Shown: positions 1 through 9,755 of the stretch, in pieces
Position numbering within the stretch: the stretch's first letter is position 1
How the letters are laid out: every line of letters begins with the position of its first letter
Origin: Flectobacillus sp. BAB-3569
GTDB lineage: Bacteria > Bacteroidota > Bacteroidia > Cytophagales > Spirosomataceae
Length of the DNA: 64,000 bases
Assembly (NCBI RefSeq): GCF_002270355.1
Contig: NZ_NJFZ01000035.1
Location: 1 to 64,000 of the forward strand
Direction: 5' to 3'
The notes under the pieces: generated by a model
What the model saw: the letters and a program-made list of their open reading frames with translations, nothing else
Databases searched by the model: none
Told to the model about the DNA's origin: nothing
Program-made: the position numbers and the translations under genes

Positions 1-12
1 TTGTGAATACTA

Positions 13-1260
13 TTATCCACCTTCTGGTTCGCCAGCCCGGTTAAATTTTGTAGCTTTACCACAACATTGTTCTCTAAGTGGACAATCCTTGCAATCTGAT
101 TCACTACTTCGATAAGTACGTTTGGTATAGCCTTTGCTGTCTGTCTTTTCACCTTTGTAGGTTAGTATTGCTTGTTTGCCACCCTCTTGCGTACATTGGT
201 AATAGTTTGCCTCTTTATGGTAGGTAAAGCCTGTTCGTTGAGGTTTGTACTGCCCAAAGTTGGGTATCCATGCGTTGATGCCTTTAGCATCCAAATATGC
301 TAAAGCTTCGCCACTGCTATAACCTCCATCAGCTAATATCTCTCCCAATTCAATATCATTGTTTGATAAATTCCCTTGTGCTAGTTCTAGAATTTGGGCT
401 AAACATTGACTATCTCGTTTGTCTGCAAAATCAGCGCATGCACCAGTGATAACATGATGAGCATCGTCCACAGCTATTTGTCCAAAATAGTTTAACTGAC
501 GAGCTTTTCCTGGTTTTACGCTAATGCGTGCATCTGTATCGGTAGGTGAATAATGGGTATGGTTTGACACATATTTAGGACGAATCAGATTCCCATTCTC
601 ATCCAACTTTTCGCTGTTACTATTGGCAGGCATGTCTTTGTAAGCAGTTCGTTTCCAGTTGTGATGACGTTCAACTAGCTTTATTGTGCTTGTCACCTTA
701 AACTCGCTTTGTTCCTCTAGTTCATCAACAAAAGCGCTGGCATCTTCCAATATCTCTTTTTCAACCAGACTGTCCATACTGGCATTGGCTTTAATAAAAA
801 CGCTATCAATTGCCTGACGTTTGCCTCGGACCATGCCTTTGTCGACACACAGCTTCAATACCATTTGAAACAACTCCAAAAATACTCCTTCGCCATACAA
901 CTGGCGTGTGCGGCTAATGGTACTATGCCAAGGAAGAGCTTCGTCCAAATCATATTGGAGAAACAGCCGAATGTCCAAACAATTTGAACAGTATTCCATC
1001 AGACGTCTATCGGAAGGAATATTATTCAAATACCCCACTAACAATATCTTGAAAAACACGACAGGGTCAATGGACTCCTGACCTTCAGTTCCATAATAAG
1101 GTGCTGTTCGGGCATACAGAAAGTGTAAATCAAGTGCTTTTTCGAGTTTTCGATAGAAGTTATCGGCACTTACCAAGCTATTCAGACTGACTTGGTAATA
1201 CATTTTTGGCTGGAGATTTTTGCGTCCTTGCATATCTTTAAAATACACATTTTGGGGCAA
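13..1260 (-). pseudogene. IS1182-type transposase, frameshifted near its C-terminus
   Basis: The 415-residue frame has the layout of IS1182-group DDE transposases. It has an N-terminal DUF772-like region, a first catalytic Asp in AIDSVFIKANAS (D152), a second in EILADGGYSSG (D311), and a Cys-rich stretch DCKDCPLREQCC near the end. It stops early with RAGEPEGG. One base away, another frame reads QKVDNSIH and stays open to the window edge. That is the sequence expected to follow in this family, so a one-base frameshift is likely. The third catalytic acidic residue would lie in the lost part. The copy is probably inactive. Its other end lies outside the window. Confidence 0.8.
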
Positions 1261-1340
1261 TTTTCCAAGGTAAAATTAAAGGTTCTCAACAAGATGGAAG
1301 TCTATGGTTATTTCTTTATATTTGAGTTGTGCAACAGGCA

Positions 1341-1560
1341 CAAGGGTTTTGCGTCAGGCGGGGTGACGTGCAAACTTGAAGCTATGTGCTTCTATTCAAG
1401 TTCAGTGCTGGTTGACAGTTTAGTGCTCCGAAACCCGCCCGAACGCAAAGCCCGAAAACGTCAGACTGTGAAAAAACTCCAAATCTAAGCCATTAGGTTT
1501 TAATAATTGAAAATTTCTCGGATAGGTGTCCAAATATAAAAAGGACTCAAGTTAGTTTTT
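1341..1560 (+). repeat. 220-bp interspersed repeat, copy 1
   Basis: This segment matches the reverse complement of 16679-16897 over its whole length with scattered mismatches. Shared blocks include GTCAGGCGGGGTGAC, GGTTGACAGTTT, CTGTGAAAAAACTC, TCGGATAGGT and CAAGTTAGTTTTTT. An apparent frame at 1192-1488 crosses it but is not protein-like. The two copies bracket the region holding the recombinase and the defence-type genes. Confidence 0.8.
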
Positions 1561-1573
1561 TCACAGTCTGACG
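1459..1573. repeat. Perfect 20-bp inverted repeat, 75-bp loop
   Basis: The arms at 1459-1478 and 1554-1573 are exact reverse complements built around GTCAGACTGTG and CACAGTCTGAC. The left arm lies inside the 220-bp repeat and the right arm spans its end. In the second copy of the repeat (16.7 kb) the equivalent arms are degraded. It could be the end of a non-autonomous element or a recombination hairpin. Integron attC core bases are not convincing. Confidence 0.75.
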
Positions 1574-1634
1574 TTGTGTGCCATATGGTGCAACGATATA
1601 AACTTTTAAATTGTCAGACATTAAGCATCATATT

Positions 1635-1988
1635 ATGCGACAAACACTTTTTATTTTTGGACTTATTTTTCTTGTTTCTTGCAAAAAGGACACAAGTCCA
1701 ATATCCGCTAGTGGACTTTATGTAGAAAATACACCTGTTGCTGGACGTTCACAGTTAAATTTTATTAGCAACAATCTTGTTGTAAAAAGCGAGACCGGAA
1801 GTAGTTATAAAGACACTTTCAGTTTTTCAATTTCATCAGGAAAAATTTTATTGACCCCTACTTGGACAACTCAATATTCTGGACAACAATTTGACTTCGA
1901 AAAAATTGATGACAAAACGATTAAAATTGAAAATCTTTATCCAAGCATTCCAGAAGCACCCAAGAGTTATATGACTTTTAAAAAATGA
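1635..1988 (+). CDS. Small lipoprotein of unknown function
   Basis: The 117-residue product starts MRQTLFIFGLIFLVSCKKD: a short hydrophobic signal peptide and a lipobox ending at Cys16, followed by Lys-Lys-Asp as usual in Bacteroidota surface lipoproteins. An in-frame ATG lies 24 bases upstream, but this start places the signal peptide correctly. The rest is a beta-rich domain of about 95 residues with no motif I recognise. It stands alone between a repeat and an empty stretch, as accessory genes in this region do. Confidence 0.65.
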   Translation: MRQTLFIFGLIFLVSCKKDTSPISASGLYVENTPVAGRSQLNFISNNLVVKSETGSSYKDTFSFSISSGKILLTPTWTTQYSGQQFDFEKIDDKTIKIENLYPSIPEAPKSYMTFKK

Positions 1989-2330
1989 TTTTATTTCGGA
2001 CTTGCAATTTTATTTTCTATTATTCTATTGACACACTCAACTCGGCATTTCTTTAGACTGACCAACAGTTCATAAAAAGTATCATTTGGACAACACGATG
2101 AATAAGTACGGCACTCAACATTGGGTTTTATGCAAGTTGGGCTCAACATTGTAACATCAGCTATTTGCAAACCCCAGCTTCAGTTCCAGCAGATGAATAA
2201 CTATGAGCTTTTGTACATAACTTCAACAAAATGTTTTTAATCAGCAGCGGTTCTCGGCAGACGGAATACTATTACCCAACCTGCATAAAGCCCTGCTCGT
2301 TAGTGGCAATTTTAGGAAGACCCTACTACA
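1989..2330. other. Intergenic stretch without a gene
   Basis: No convincing reading frame or RNA gene is seen. The stretch is a patchwork of short accessory-type intergenic sequence before the broken gene at 2331. Confidence 0.5.
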
Positions 2331-3589
2331 ATGATAGACAAAGCAAAACAACTAATAATAGATTTTAAGAATAACGGTTGGCAGACACCAAACCTTTATG
2401 AACGCCTATTTGACCTAACATCAAACTCAACTGACATATTTTACTTTGCAACTGAATACCTAAAATCTTTTGACAAGAATGAAACAATTTTCAACGACAT
2501 TTTAAGCTACATTGACAAATCTCAATTTGCTGACCTGATAAGTTCTGCGTTAGATATTTTTAAAAAACAAAAAATGAAAATGCTGAAAGCGTAATTGAAT
2601 ATGCAAGTTTGCAGTTCCCAGAGTTATTGCACAATTATTTGGAGCTTATATTTGACTTAAAGCCAAATGAAAGCACCTATTTTGCCGACTACCCTTGGAG
2701 AAATTTAGTTAGTGACAGAATTCAAATCTTTAAAGAAAAACTAATAAGTTCGGAAACTAATATTACTGACAAGCAAAAGCTATTTAGATGTTTGTTAGAA
2801 ACAAGAAATTTGGAAACTATCAATTTTGCTTATGACTATGCTCTAACCAATAAACTTTTTGACAATGAGAATTTAGAAGAATATTTGGTGGCTTATTTAG
2901 AACTTGTTGGGTTTACAAAGCGAAATGACAACATAGAAAATTATTGCCAAAGTATTGCAAGACATTTTATCTTCAATAACAACTATTTTTCAGACGACAG
3001 ACCAATTCACACAAACAAAAAACAGCATCCAACGTGGAACTTAGAAGCAGACGAAACTAAATATAAATTTGGAGGCATTCTTCAAAATGATGATAAAAAC
3101 CCCTTTATTCATTTAGTGACTTTTGATGAAATTCCTTCGGGACTTAAAATTTCAGGACTATCAAGTCTTATATTAGGGATGCACATTAGAGAGCTAAACG
3201 AATGCGGTGCAATATTTTACCAACACGACAATTTTGGAAAACCATCAAAAATTGGAGAAACAAAGGAAATTGCAATTTATTCAGATTTACCAATTAAAGA
3301 AACAGAAATTTGTTTAGCTGAAACACCAAGTAGATGGACTTTTCAAAGTTGGGGAAGCTCAAATAGTAGAGAAAACTTGTTTAGACTTGGAGGCGAACCA
3401 ACTTGGATACAAAGTGCGGAAGTTTTAGTTTGCCCAATTTCTAATGAAAAAATGGACTTTTTACTGCAACTTGACACAGACTTGCCAGACATGGAAAATG
3501 GAGAAGTATATTTTGGAAGTGGTGGAATTTGTTATGCTTTTTGGTGCGACAAAACAAAAGTGAGTGGATATATTATGCAATGTACGTAG
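2331..3589 (+). pseudogene. DUF1963-like protein split by a frameshift
   Basis: Two frames, 2331-2594 and 2609-3589, read as one protein if one base is added at the A6 run 2569-2574. The second frame then continues upstream as NENAESVIEYASLQFPE and joins the first. The joined product is about 419 residues. Its C-terminal half, with FRLGGEPTWIQ and a closing domain rich in Phe, Trp and Asp, resembles the DUF1963/YwqG group. That resemblance is from memory and is moderate. The lesion could be real decay or a homopolymer base lost in the assembly. Confidence 0.6.
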
Positions 3590-3638
3590 ACAAAAAATAC
3601 CGCCAACATCGTATTGGCAAGGCTAAAAGACAGGCAAT

Positions 3639-4336
3639 GTGAAAGCAAAAATATTCTCACATAGAAAACTTATCGGGACGACAGTTGCGCAAGTCGGTGA
3701 CGAAAGTATGGGCGGAATATTTGGAGTATTTACTCCGACAGAAATAAATTTTGACAAAATACAGAAATATGTTTGAGAATTTTGGCAGACCAATAAGCCA
3801 AACTATCACAAGTGGTATTCTTTGCGACTAAATGTTCAATTAGAAAATGGAGTTTTTCTCTTTCCTCAAGGAGGATATACAATTGACGACATTAAAGAAC
3901 TCCCTAGCGAACCTAAACGTATTGACATAGCCAGAGTGGACAATAAAATTCTTCAAGACTTTTTACTAACTAACCCTCCACGACCTTTTGTTGAAGAACC
4001 TTGGAACGAATTACATATAGAACAGAAAATTGCATTTGAAGACGAACTAAAAAATGAATTAGACATAATTGAGAAATCATTCCTTTACATTTTCAGAAAA
4101 CCTGAGAAACACATTCTGTTTGACAGTGAATTTTCTTCATTTTGCCACGACCAAAGAAATGACGATATTTTGTTTGAAATTAAGAAACCTAAATTTGACA
4201 AACAATTTGCATTAGTTCATTTAACTTGGACAAGTAAAAAGAAAAAGAAGGCTATCCTAACACGGCTTTTTATTCAGACTTTGATGACTTTAAATATTCA
4301 AGAATGTATGCTGATAAAGCTGAATGGGAAGATTAA
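3639..4336 (+). pseudogene. Broken accessory gene with an in-frame stop and a frameshift
   Basis: From a GTG at 3639 the frame reads MKAKIFSHRKLIGTTVAQVG and onward to an in-frame TGA at 3774-3776. It then resumes in the same frame as EFWQTNKPNYHKWYSLRLN. Near 4236-4249, in A-rich sequence, one base is missing. Adding it restores WTSKKEKEGYPNTAFYSDFD and a natural stop at 4336. The intact protein would be about 231 residues. I do not recognise a function, although the Trp/Tyr-rich C-terminus is the kind seen in small Bacteroidota proteins associated with toxin immunity. Confidence 0.6.
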
Positions 4337-4450
4337 AATAACGACTGAAACAAGAAGCTCAGTCCATAACACAAGTTTGTAAGCTTCCCCAAAAATAGTA
4401 CGGATTAAAAGTTTAAAAAGTGTGATATTTTTTAACTTTAGGTAAGTATT

Positions 4451-4717
4451 ATGAAAAGCAGCAAATTTAGTCCGACCGAAATTGCCAAGATTCTTAAGGA
4501 ATTTGAATCTGGCAAGTCCTCAGATACCATTGTTCGGGAATATGGGGTCAGTAAGGTAACATTTTATAAATGGCGTCAGCGTTATGGCGGCATGGAAGCT
4601 AGCGAACTCAAGAAGGTCAAACAATTTGAAGAAGAGAACGCCAAACTCAAGCGCATGTATGCAGAACTGGCCTTAGAGTTGGATATGGCAAAATATGTCA
4701 TAGAAAAAAAGCTCTAA
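4451..4717 (+). CDS. IS3 OrfA with -1 slippery site
   Basis: The 88-residue OrfA binds the IS ends. It has a helix-turn-helix (residues 5-45, with [13 protein letters not shown]) and a leucine-zipper-like helix (residues 52-85), as in IS3-family OrfA. At 4705-4711 the zero-frame sequence is A_AAA_AAG, the canonical IS3 slippery heptamer. A -1 shift there leads straight into the orfB frame ([18 protein letters not shown]) and gives the OrfAB transposase. This gives a within-genome reference for the same heptamer in the STAND gene at 59820. Confidence 0.9.
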   Translation: MKSSKFSPTEIAKILKEFESGKSSDTIVREYGVSKVTFYKWRQRYGGMEASELKKVKQFEEENAKLKRMYAELALELDMAKYVIEKKL

Positions 4718-4740
4718 AGCCTTGTGTCAAGCGAGCACTA

Positions 4741-5559
4741 GTGCGAGAGTTGAAAGAACTCTATCCAAGAGGCATTAGCAAGGCATGCCGTATCTTCAAA
4801 ACGAGCCGAAGCAGTTTAAGTTATCAATCCGTTAAGAACGATCAAGTGTTAATGGATGAGTTATCTCAATTGAGTAAGGATCATCCTCGTGAAGGCTTTT
4901 GGAAGTTTTACTACCGTATGCGCAATGCGGGTCATAGTTTCAATCATAAGCGAGTGCATCGGGTGTATGTGCATATGGGTCTTTCTATTCGTAGAAAGGC
5001 TAAACGTCTTGTGGCTAGAGTAAAAGAGCCCTTAGAAGTACCCCGAAGCTTTAACGTGATAGATGATTACAATCGAGAAGTACTTTTCATAGAGACAGAC
5101 TACTCGCTCAAGAGTAGTAGGGTGATTTATATTCTTCGCCATTTGGTGAACAAATATGGTAAGCCCACTAAGATTCAAATGGATAATGGACCAGAATTTG
5201 TAGCAAAGCTAGCGCAAGAATGGAGTCAGATGAATGACATCGTTTTTCACTATATTCAACCAGGGAAACCAACGCAAAATGCCTACATTGAGCGATTCAA
5301 TCAAACTTACCGCAGACATGTATTAGATGCTTATGCTTTTGATTCTTTGGAGGAAGTTCGCCAAGAAACAGATCTATGGATGAGGGATTATAATTTCGTT
5401 CGCCCGCATGTCTCTCTAGGTGGAATGAGCCCAGTAGATTATAGAATGAAAAAACAGAACACCCTTCTTGGGCTTCGTTCCGCTACGCTACACTCAGCCC
5501 AAGAAGGGTCTAAACATAATCAAAGTAGACAGATTATGTATATTTTTAAACTGTACTAA
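4741..5559 (+). pseudogene. IS3 OrfB transposase lacking its first catalytic Asp
   Basis: OrfB carries the rve integrase core. The second Asp is in QMDNGPEF and the Glu in [12 protein letters not shown]. The first Asp, normally in a Trp-Ser-Met-Asp-Phe motif just before the segment reading [12 protein letters not shown], is missing. The sequence runs [12 protein letters not shown] with about 20 residues deleted in frame. The C-terminal tail after [10 protein letters not shown] is also unusual. The protein is probably catalytically dead. It is expressed, if at all, through the -1 shift from orfA. Confidence 0.8.
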
Positions 5560-5570
5560 AAATGGGAAGC

Positions 5571-5708
5571 CGACAACAATTAGGAATGTATCTTGCAATT
5601 GCCATCACAAAATACCCAAATCCTTTGTTTGACAAGTATCAAAACAAAATTCAAGTAGACGACTTTCATAAAGAGTTTTTAAACGAAGAGGCAAATCTGG
5701 AGAATTAG
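5571..5708 (+). pseudogene. C-terminal coding remnant after the IS3 copy
   Basis: Directly after the right IS end an open frame reads RQQLGMYLAIAITKYPNPLF and ends in EANLEN at a TAG (5706-5708). It has no start of its own, so it is the 3' end of a gene cut by the insertion sequence or by rearrangement. The matching 5' part is not obvious on the other side of the IS. Confidence 0.45.
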
Positions 5709-5897
5709 GTGAAATACTCAAAATCGGCGTGCAACAACTATCCAAGAAGATTGTTACAAGAGAATACTGTGTTACATTTAATCTATAAATCTTGCCTTTA
5801 TAGATTAAACCATAGGTTTATAGTATAAATACCGACATCATAAATACATTTTTGTAAGTTGCAACATTATCATTAAACGCATAAATAATAATCAAAA

Positions 5898-6389
5898 ATG
5901 GGATTTGACATTAGTATTAAGTTGAATAAAGAGATTGCTTCGGAGGAGTTACGCAACAAGTTTTACACTTGGAGTAATGAATATACATCAGATGAAATTG
6001 GTTGTTTAAGTAGAGATTTTTGTAATATGGTACTCAGCCAGCATTCTGACAGCGGAGAACCAATAATTTCGGAACTTAGTAAAGTTTTGAGTTTTGATTG
6101 CAAGTTTCTTCAAGAGCCAAAAGTAAATCATATTGAAGAAGATGAAGATACAAGATATCAATTTGGTTGGGTCAATTCAATTAGCTACTTAAACAACTTG
6201 AAGATAGTCAAGACTTTAGTGCAAAGCAATAGTGACATGTCCAGCAAAATAGATTTAAGTGAGGATTGGAAATATTATTTCAGTGGACAAGATAAATATT
6301 CTTTTCAGCAGGATATTGATCATTTAATTGAAGTTCTTGAGATTGGCAACCTACAAGGTTTGACAGAGATTTGTTATTCAGTTGGATAA
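5898..6389 (+). CDS. Hypothetical cytosolic protein, 163 residues
   Basis: The protein starts MGFDISIKLNKE and is acidic and soluble. It has no signal peptide, TM segment or recognisable catalytic motif. The N-terminus looks like an alpha/beta domain of the kind found in small Bacteroidota accessory proteins. A bidirectional terminator follows at 6431-6466. I cannot assign a function. Confidence 0.6.
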   Translation: MGFDISIKLNKEIASEELRNKFYTWSNEYTSDEIGCLSRDFCNMVLSQHSDSGEPIISELSKVLSFDCKFLQEPKVNHIEEDEDTRYQFGWVNSISYLNNLKIVKTLVQSNSDMSSKIDLSEDWKYYFSGQDKYSFQQDIDHLIEVLEIGNLQGLTEICYSVG

Positions 6390-6430
6390 TATTGATACTA
6401 AAATTTTTATTCTGCATATCCCAAACAATA

Positions 6431-6466
6431 AGGGGCGCAAGAGAAAGATTCTCCTTGCGCCCCTTG
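6431..6466. terminator. Bidirectional terminator hairpin
   Basis: A GC-rich stem pairs AGGGGCGCAAG with CTTGCGCCCCTT between two converging genes, the 163-residue gene (+) and the peptidase gene (-). Confidence 0.75.
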
Positions 6467-6487
6467 GTAATTTTATGCTTTTAATTC

Positions 6488-9001
6488 TTAATTCCCTAAG
6501 ACAAAAACAGCATTACCAAATAGCAACTTACCATTTTGCCAGAAACCTCTAAATAATGGGTTATTAGCAAGGTATACCACGTTACCACGTCCCATGTCTT
6601 GAACACCCCAAATCAAAGAATTTTTCAATTTCTCTTGTGCTTTCACACCAGCAAAACCAGCAATTAAATCTTTTGATTTAGTAACCCCTACATTCCAGCC
6701 ATCATTTAGATATTGATAGGCAGCACCTTCCAACACCAAACTAAAGTAGGTATTTCCATAACCAAATGCCAAAGGATGCGTGGTATCCATTGTTACACGG
6801 TAAATACTACCAGGAGTCTCCTCTGAAATAGATTCGCGTTCAGCGTTACCATAAATTTTTAATTTACTTTCGTCAGATTCTTTCTTTTTCTCCTCCTCTT
6901 TTGCTTTCAATTCGAATCCTTCTTTTCCTGCCAAAGCTTTCAATGCATTTTCAATAGCGATAAGTCTACCACCATTGCGAACCCATTCTTTAATTTTTCC
7001 TAAGGCAGACTCATTCAAGATTCTGTTGTAGTTACCTCCAGGCAAAATCAGTACATCAAATTGAGAAAGATTAGTACTTCCTAAGGTATTTTCTGGCAAT
7101 ACAGTAATTGGGTATTGGATTTGTTGGTCGAAGAAATGCCAAACTTCACCAAACCCTGTTGTGCTAATACCTTCACCAGCTACAGTAGCAACTTTTGGCA
7201 TTTTTAAGAAAACAACATTTTCAGAACCAAAATCAGATCCTTTTGTTGCCATACCAGTTGTTACAGCAGTAAGACCAACGCCTAATTTGGTAGCTTCCTC
7301 GGTCAAGATTTTTTCCAATTGAGCACCTAGACGTTCATTTCCTGTACGTGTAATCACTAGCGTTCCAGCAGGATACGTTTGTCCTTCTATCTCAAAAGAT
7401 TTGGCAGCGCTACGAACTTTGATGCCTTTTTGCATAATTGCAGACAAGAATTTCAAGTCAGAAAATGACTGCCATCTTGCCAAATAGGCATATGCATTTT
7501 CAGCTTTTGTAATCTTGTTTTCAAAGTTTACTTTACCTGCTGGGTTCAAACGATCCTTCAAAGCATAAGCCTTCAAACCATACGCATACGGCAACGACCA
7601 TGAAGTAATGTCATAAGTCATCGAATCTTCTACCATTGTTTTAGGTTCCATCAAAATCTTTAAGAACATAGAACGAGGTTGATAAAGGTTAAATACCACA
7701 TCTTCAGCCTCTACCTTTACAAAACCAGTTTTATCATCGTGGTAGCTATAGCCATTGGCCATATAGTCTTTTCCAGCAACACCATATTGGAAACCTTCTT
7801 TATCCAAGTAATTTAAAAATTCCTTTACACGAGCCTCTTCACCTTTTGTTTTAATCACATACGATTTATACGGACCAATAGGGTTTTTTGAGGTATTGTC
7901 ATGAAACTTGATAAATTCAGTCACAGCCTTATCAGCATTGGCCGAAATCGCATCCAAACAAGCAAAAGAAGTACTAAAGTGATGGTCAATTCTTTGTTTT
8001 AAGGTTAAAGTATCACCGTCACGCTTTACAATACCCAAGCCAGCACGACCCGACCCACCTTGTTCGTAGGTCATACCAAAGGCACCATTGTAGGTAGGGT
8101 AAGTATCGCCATAAGAAGGATACAGCAAGTCAAAACGTTCTTTTGAAAAATATAACCAACCATTTTTATCAAAATCCTTTTTGTTGTAGTCTCCAATAAT
8201 CTTTTGGAACTCACGTTGCCACGCCGTAATATCTTCATGATAAGGCTTAGCCGCAGGAGAAAAATAATAAGGAGATTCTACGCCTTGCTCGTGGAAGTCA
8301 GCATGTAATTGTGGCATCCATTGGCGATACAAGGCCATTCTTTCTTGCGACTCTTTTTGAACTTGCCATGCCCAGTCACGGTTCAAGTCGAAGATATAGT
8401 GATTAAAACGACCTCCTGGCCAAGGTTCTTGATGTTCCCAAGCAGCAGCATTAGCATTGTATTTTGCTCCTACTTTTTGGTTATACCAGTTAGCATAACG
8501 GTCGTAGCCATCAGGGTTGATAGAAGGGTCAAGAATCACTACCGTATTAGCTAAAATCGCTTTGCTTCGCGCCGAATTTGGGTTCAATAATTCATGAATC
8601 ACAAATGGAGCTGTATTGGTACCACATGACTCGTTACCATGTACATTGTAACTCATCCAAGCAATAGCTGGCTGTTTGCGAGTACTAGGTTTACCATCTA
8701 ATAAGCCAATAGCTTTGAGGTTATTGGTACGAATTTCTTCCAAAGCAGCAAAATTTTCGGCAGAAGCTACAACAGCCGCAATGAGTGGACGACCTTCATT
8801 TGTAGAACCATATTGGATTAATTTTACTTGAGAAGGGTTTTGAGCAGCCACATATTCGTAATAGCTTACAACTTGATGATGTCTCAAAAAGCGGTCTCCT
8901 TTTTTAAATTTCAAATATTCCTCAGGCGACTGCAATTGAGCTTGCGAAGTAAAGCACAGCAGCAGTAACATCAGAAGGTTGATGAATGTAGTTTTTTGCA
9001 T
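6488..9001 (-). CDS. Secreted M14-type zinc carboxypeptidase
   Basis: This is a large M14 metallopeptidase acting outside the inner membrane. From the chosen start the product is 837 residues and begins with a clean signal peptide ending near SQAQ. An upstream in-frame ATG would spoil that peptide. Zinc-ligand motifs are HGNE (H121, E124) and LHADFHEQG (about 232-240), and TYEQGG near 300 holds the likely catalytic Glu. The C-terminal half has a GATase1-like look (FDVLILPGGNYNRIL, GGRLIAIENA), as in Bacteroidota M14 proteins of 800-900 residues. It is intact and looks like host backbone. Confidence 0.85.
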   Translation of the reverse strand: MQKTTFINLLMLLLLCFTSQAQLQSPEEYLKFKKGDRFLRHHQVVSYYEYVAAQNPSQVKLIQYGSTNEGRPLIAAVVASAENFAALEEIRTNNLKAIGLLDGKPSTRKQPAIAWMSYNVHGNESCGTNTAPFVIHELLNPNSARSKAILANTVVILDPSINPDGYDRYANWYNQKVGAKYNANAAAWEHQEPWPGGRFNHYIFDLNRDWAWQVQKESQERMALYRQWMPQLHADFHEQGVESPYYFSPAAKPYHEDITAWQREFQKIIGDYNKKDFDKNGWLYFSKERFDLLYPSYGDTYPTYNGAFGMTYEQGGSGRAGLGIVKRDGDTLTLKQRIDHHFSTSFACLDAISANADKAVTEFIKFHDNTSKNPIGPYKSYVIKTKGEEARVKEFLNYLDKEGFQYGVAGKDYMANGYSYHDDKTGFVKVEAEDVVFNLYQPRSMFLKILMEPKTMVEDSMTYDITSWSLPYAYGLKAYALKDRLNPAGKVNFENKITKAENAYAYLARWQSFSDLKFLSAIMQKGIKVRSAAKSFEIEGQTYPAGTLVITRTGNERLGAQLEKILTEEATKLGVGLTAVTTGMATKGSDFGSENVVFLKMPKVATVAGEGISTTGFGEVWHFFDQQIQYPITVLPENTLGSTNLSQFDVLILPGGNYNRILNESALGKIKEWVRNGGRLIAIENALKALAGKEGFELKAKEEEKKKESDESKLKIYGNAERESISEETPGSIYRVTMDTTHPLAFGYGNTYFSLVLEGAAYQYLNDGWNVGVTKSKDLIAGFAGVKAQEKLKNSLIWGVQDMGRGNVVYLANNPLFRGFWQNGKLLFGNAVFVLGN

Positions 9002-9313
9002 GATGTATAAGTTTACATGATAAGAAAGCCCAAATATAAGCAATAAGGGCGTTCGAGCAATCCACAATTAGATGAGAGGAGGCGCTTCATGGCTAAAAAG
9101 TGGATATTTTAGGTAATTTTGGAAGAATTGGGAATTTTTCAAGCCCATTTTTAGGCTACGAATCGTCTACCTGAGGTTTTCTTAGAAAGAAAATAATCAA
9201 AAATATGTCTCGCACCGACTAACTTATACTTTTGTTAATCAGGGAATTGTACAATATTTAAGTAGCAATAAGTGAAAAAAGATAAAAAAAATTATACTTT
9301 TTTATAATAAATA
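9002..9313. other. Intergenic region upstream of the peptidase and the tRNA
   Basis: This is AT-rich DNA between two divergent units. It presumably holds the peptidase promoter on the minus strand. No other feature is seen. Confidence 0.5.
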
Positions 9314-9345
9314 TTTGCATCGTACGCTTAAACTTCCTAATTTTG
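9314..9345 (+). promoter_or_regulatory. Bacteroidota-type promoter of tRNA-Glu
   Basis: A TTTG box at 9314-9317 lies 20 bp before TAATTTTG at 9338-9345. This fits the -33/-7 consensus used by the primary sigma factor of Bacteroidota and sits about 50 bp ahead of the tRNA. Confidence 0.6.
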
Positions 9346-9394
9346 CATCACGAAAAACGACAAGTTAACAGCTTTTAGTTATTCGTCCCCATAA

Positions 9395-9466
9395 GGTCCG
9401 TTCGTCTAGGGGTTAGGACACGTCCCTTTCACGGATGAAACACGGGTTCGATTCCCGTACGGACTA
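9395..9466 (+). tRNA. tRNA-Glu (UUC anticodon)
   Basis: A full cloverleaf can be drawn. The acceptor stem pairs GGTCCGT with ACGGACT, the anticodon loop is CTTTCAC with anticodon TTC, and the T-arm is CGGGTTCGATTCCCG. CCA is not encoded. A tyrosine recombinase gene starts 290 bp downstream, so the 3' end of this tRNA is the obvious attachment-site candidate. I found no second copy of its 3' end in the window. Confidence 0.96.
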
Positions 9467-9488
9467 CATAGAATTACTCAATGACTTG

Positions 9489-9522
9489 CAAGCGAGCTTT
9501 TTAGCTCGCTTTTCTTGTTTTT
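9489..9522 (+). terminator. Terminator of tRNA-Glu
   Basis: A hairpin pairs AGCGAGCT with AGCTCGCT and is followed by a T-rich tract, directly after the tRNA. Confidence 0.8.
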
Positions 9523-9755
9523 AGCATATTCCCTCTTCCTGCTGAATCCCTCGAAAAAAGCTTTAATACGTGCAACCAAGGCATATTTTTCAATTTACTA
9601 ACAATTTTACTTACATTTTTATTTTTGGGATTTTTGGAATACTTTTTGACATAGAGTAAACTTTTATAATTTCTTATATTAAATTTTAAGTTTTACCAAA
9701 TGTTAAAAATTCAAACAACTACCCACCTAGAAATGTAAGTTACACCCCTATCAAC

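Larger units (their letters stand above)
4383..5570 (+). mobile_element. IS3-family insertion sequence
   Basis: The element is about 1.19 kb and has terminal inverted repeats. The left end begins GCTTCCCCAAAAATAGTACG and the right end, reverse-complemented, begins GCTTCCCATTTTTAGTACAG. It contains overlapping orfA and orfB. I see no clear target-site duplication, so the insertion may be old. It lies between the broken gene ending at 4336 and a short coding remnant at 5571-5708. Confidence 0.85.

Noticed and set aside
1192..1488. 98-codon frame on the plus strand
   Set aside because: It overlaps the transposase start and the 220-bp repeat and has no protein-like features.
1459..1573. Inverted repeat as an integron attC site
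   Set aside because: The required core pair (RYYYAAC and GTTRRRY) is not present at the ends, and no integron integrase is seen.
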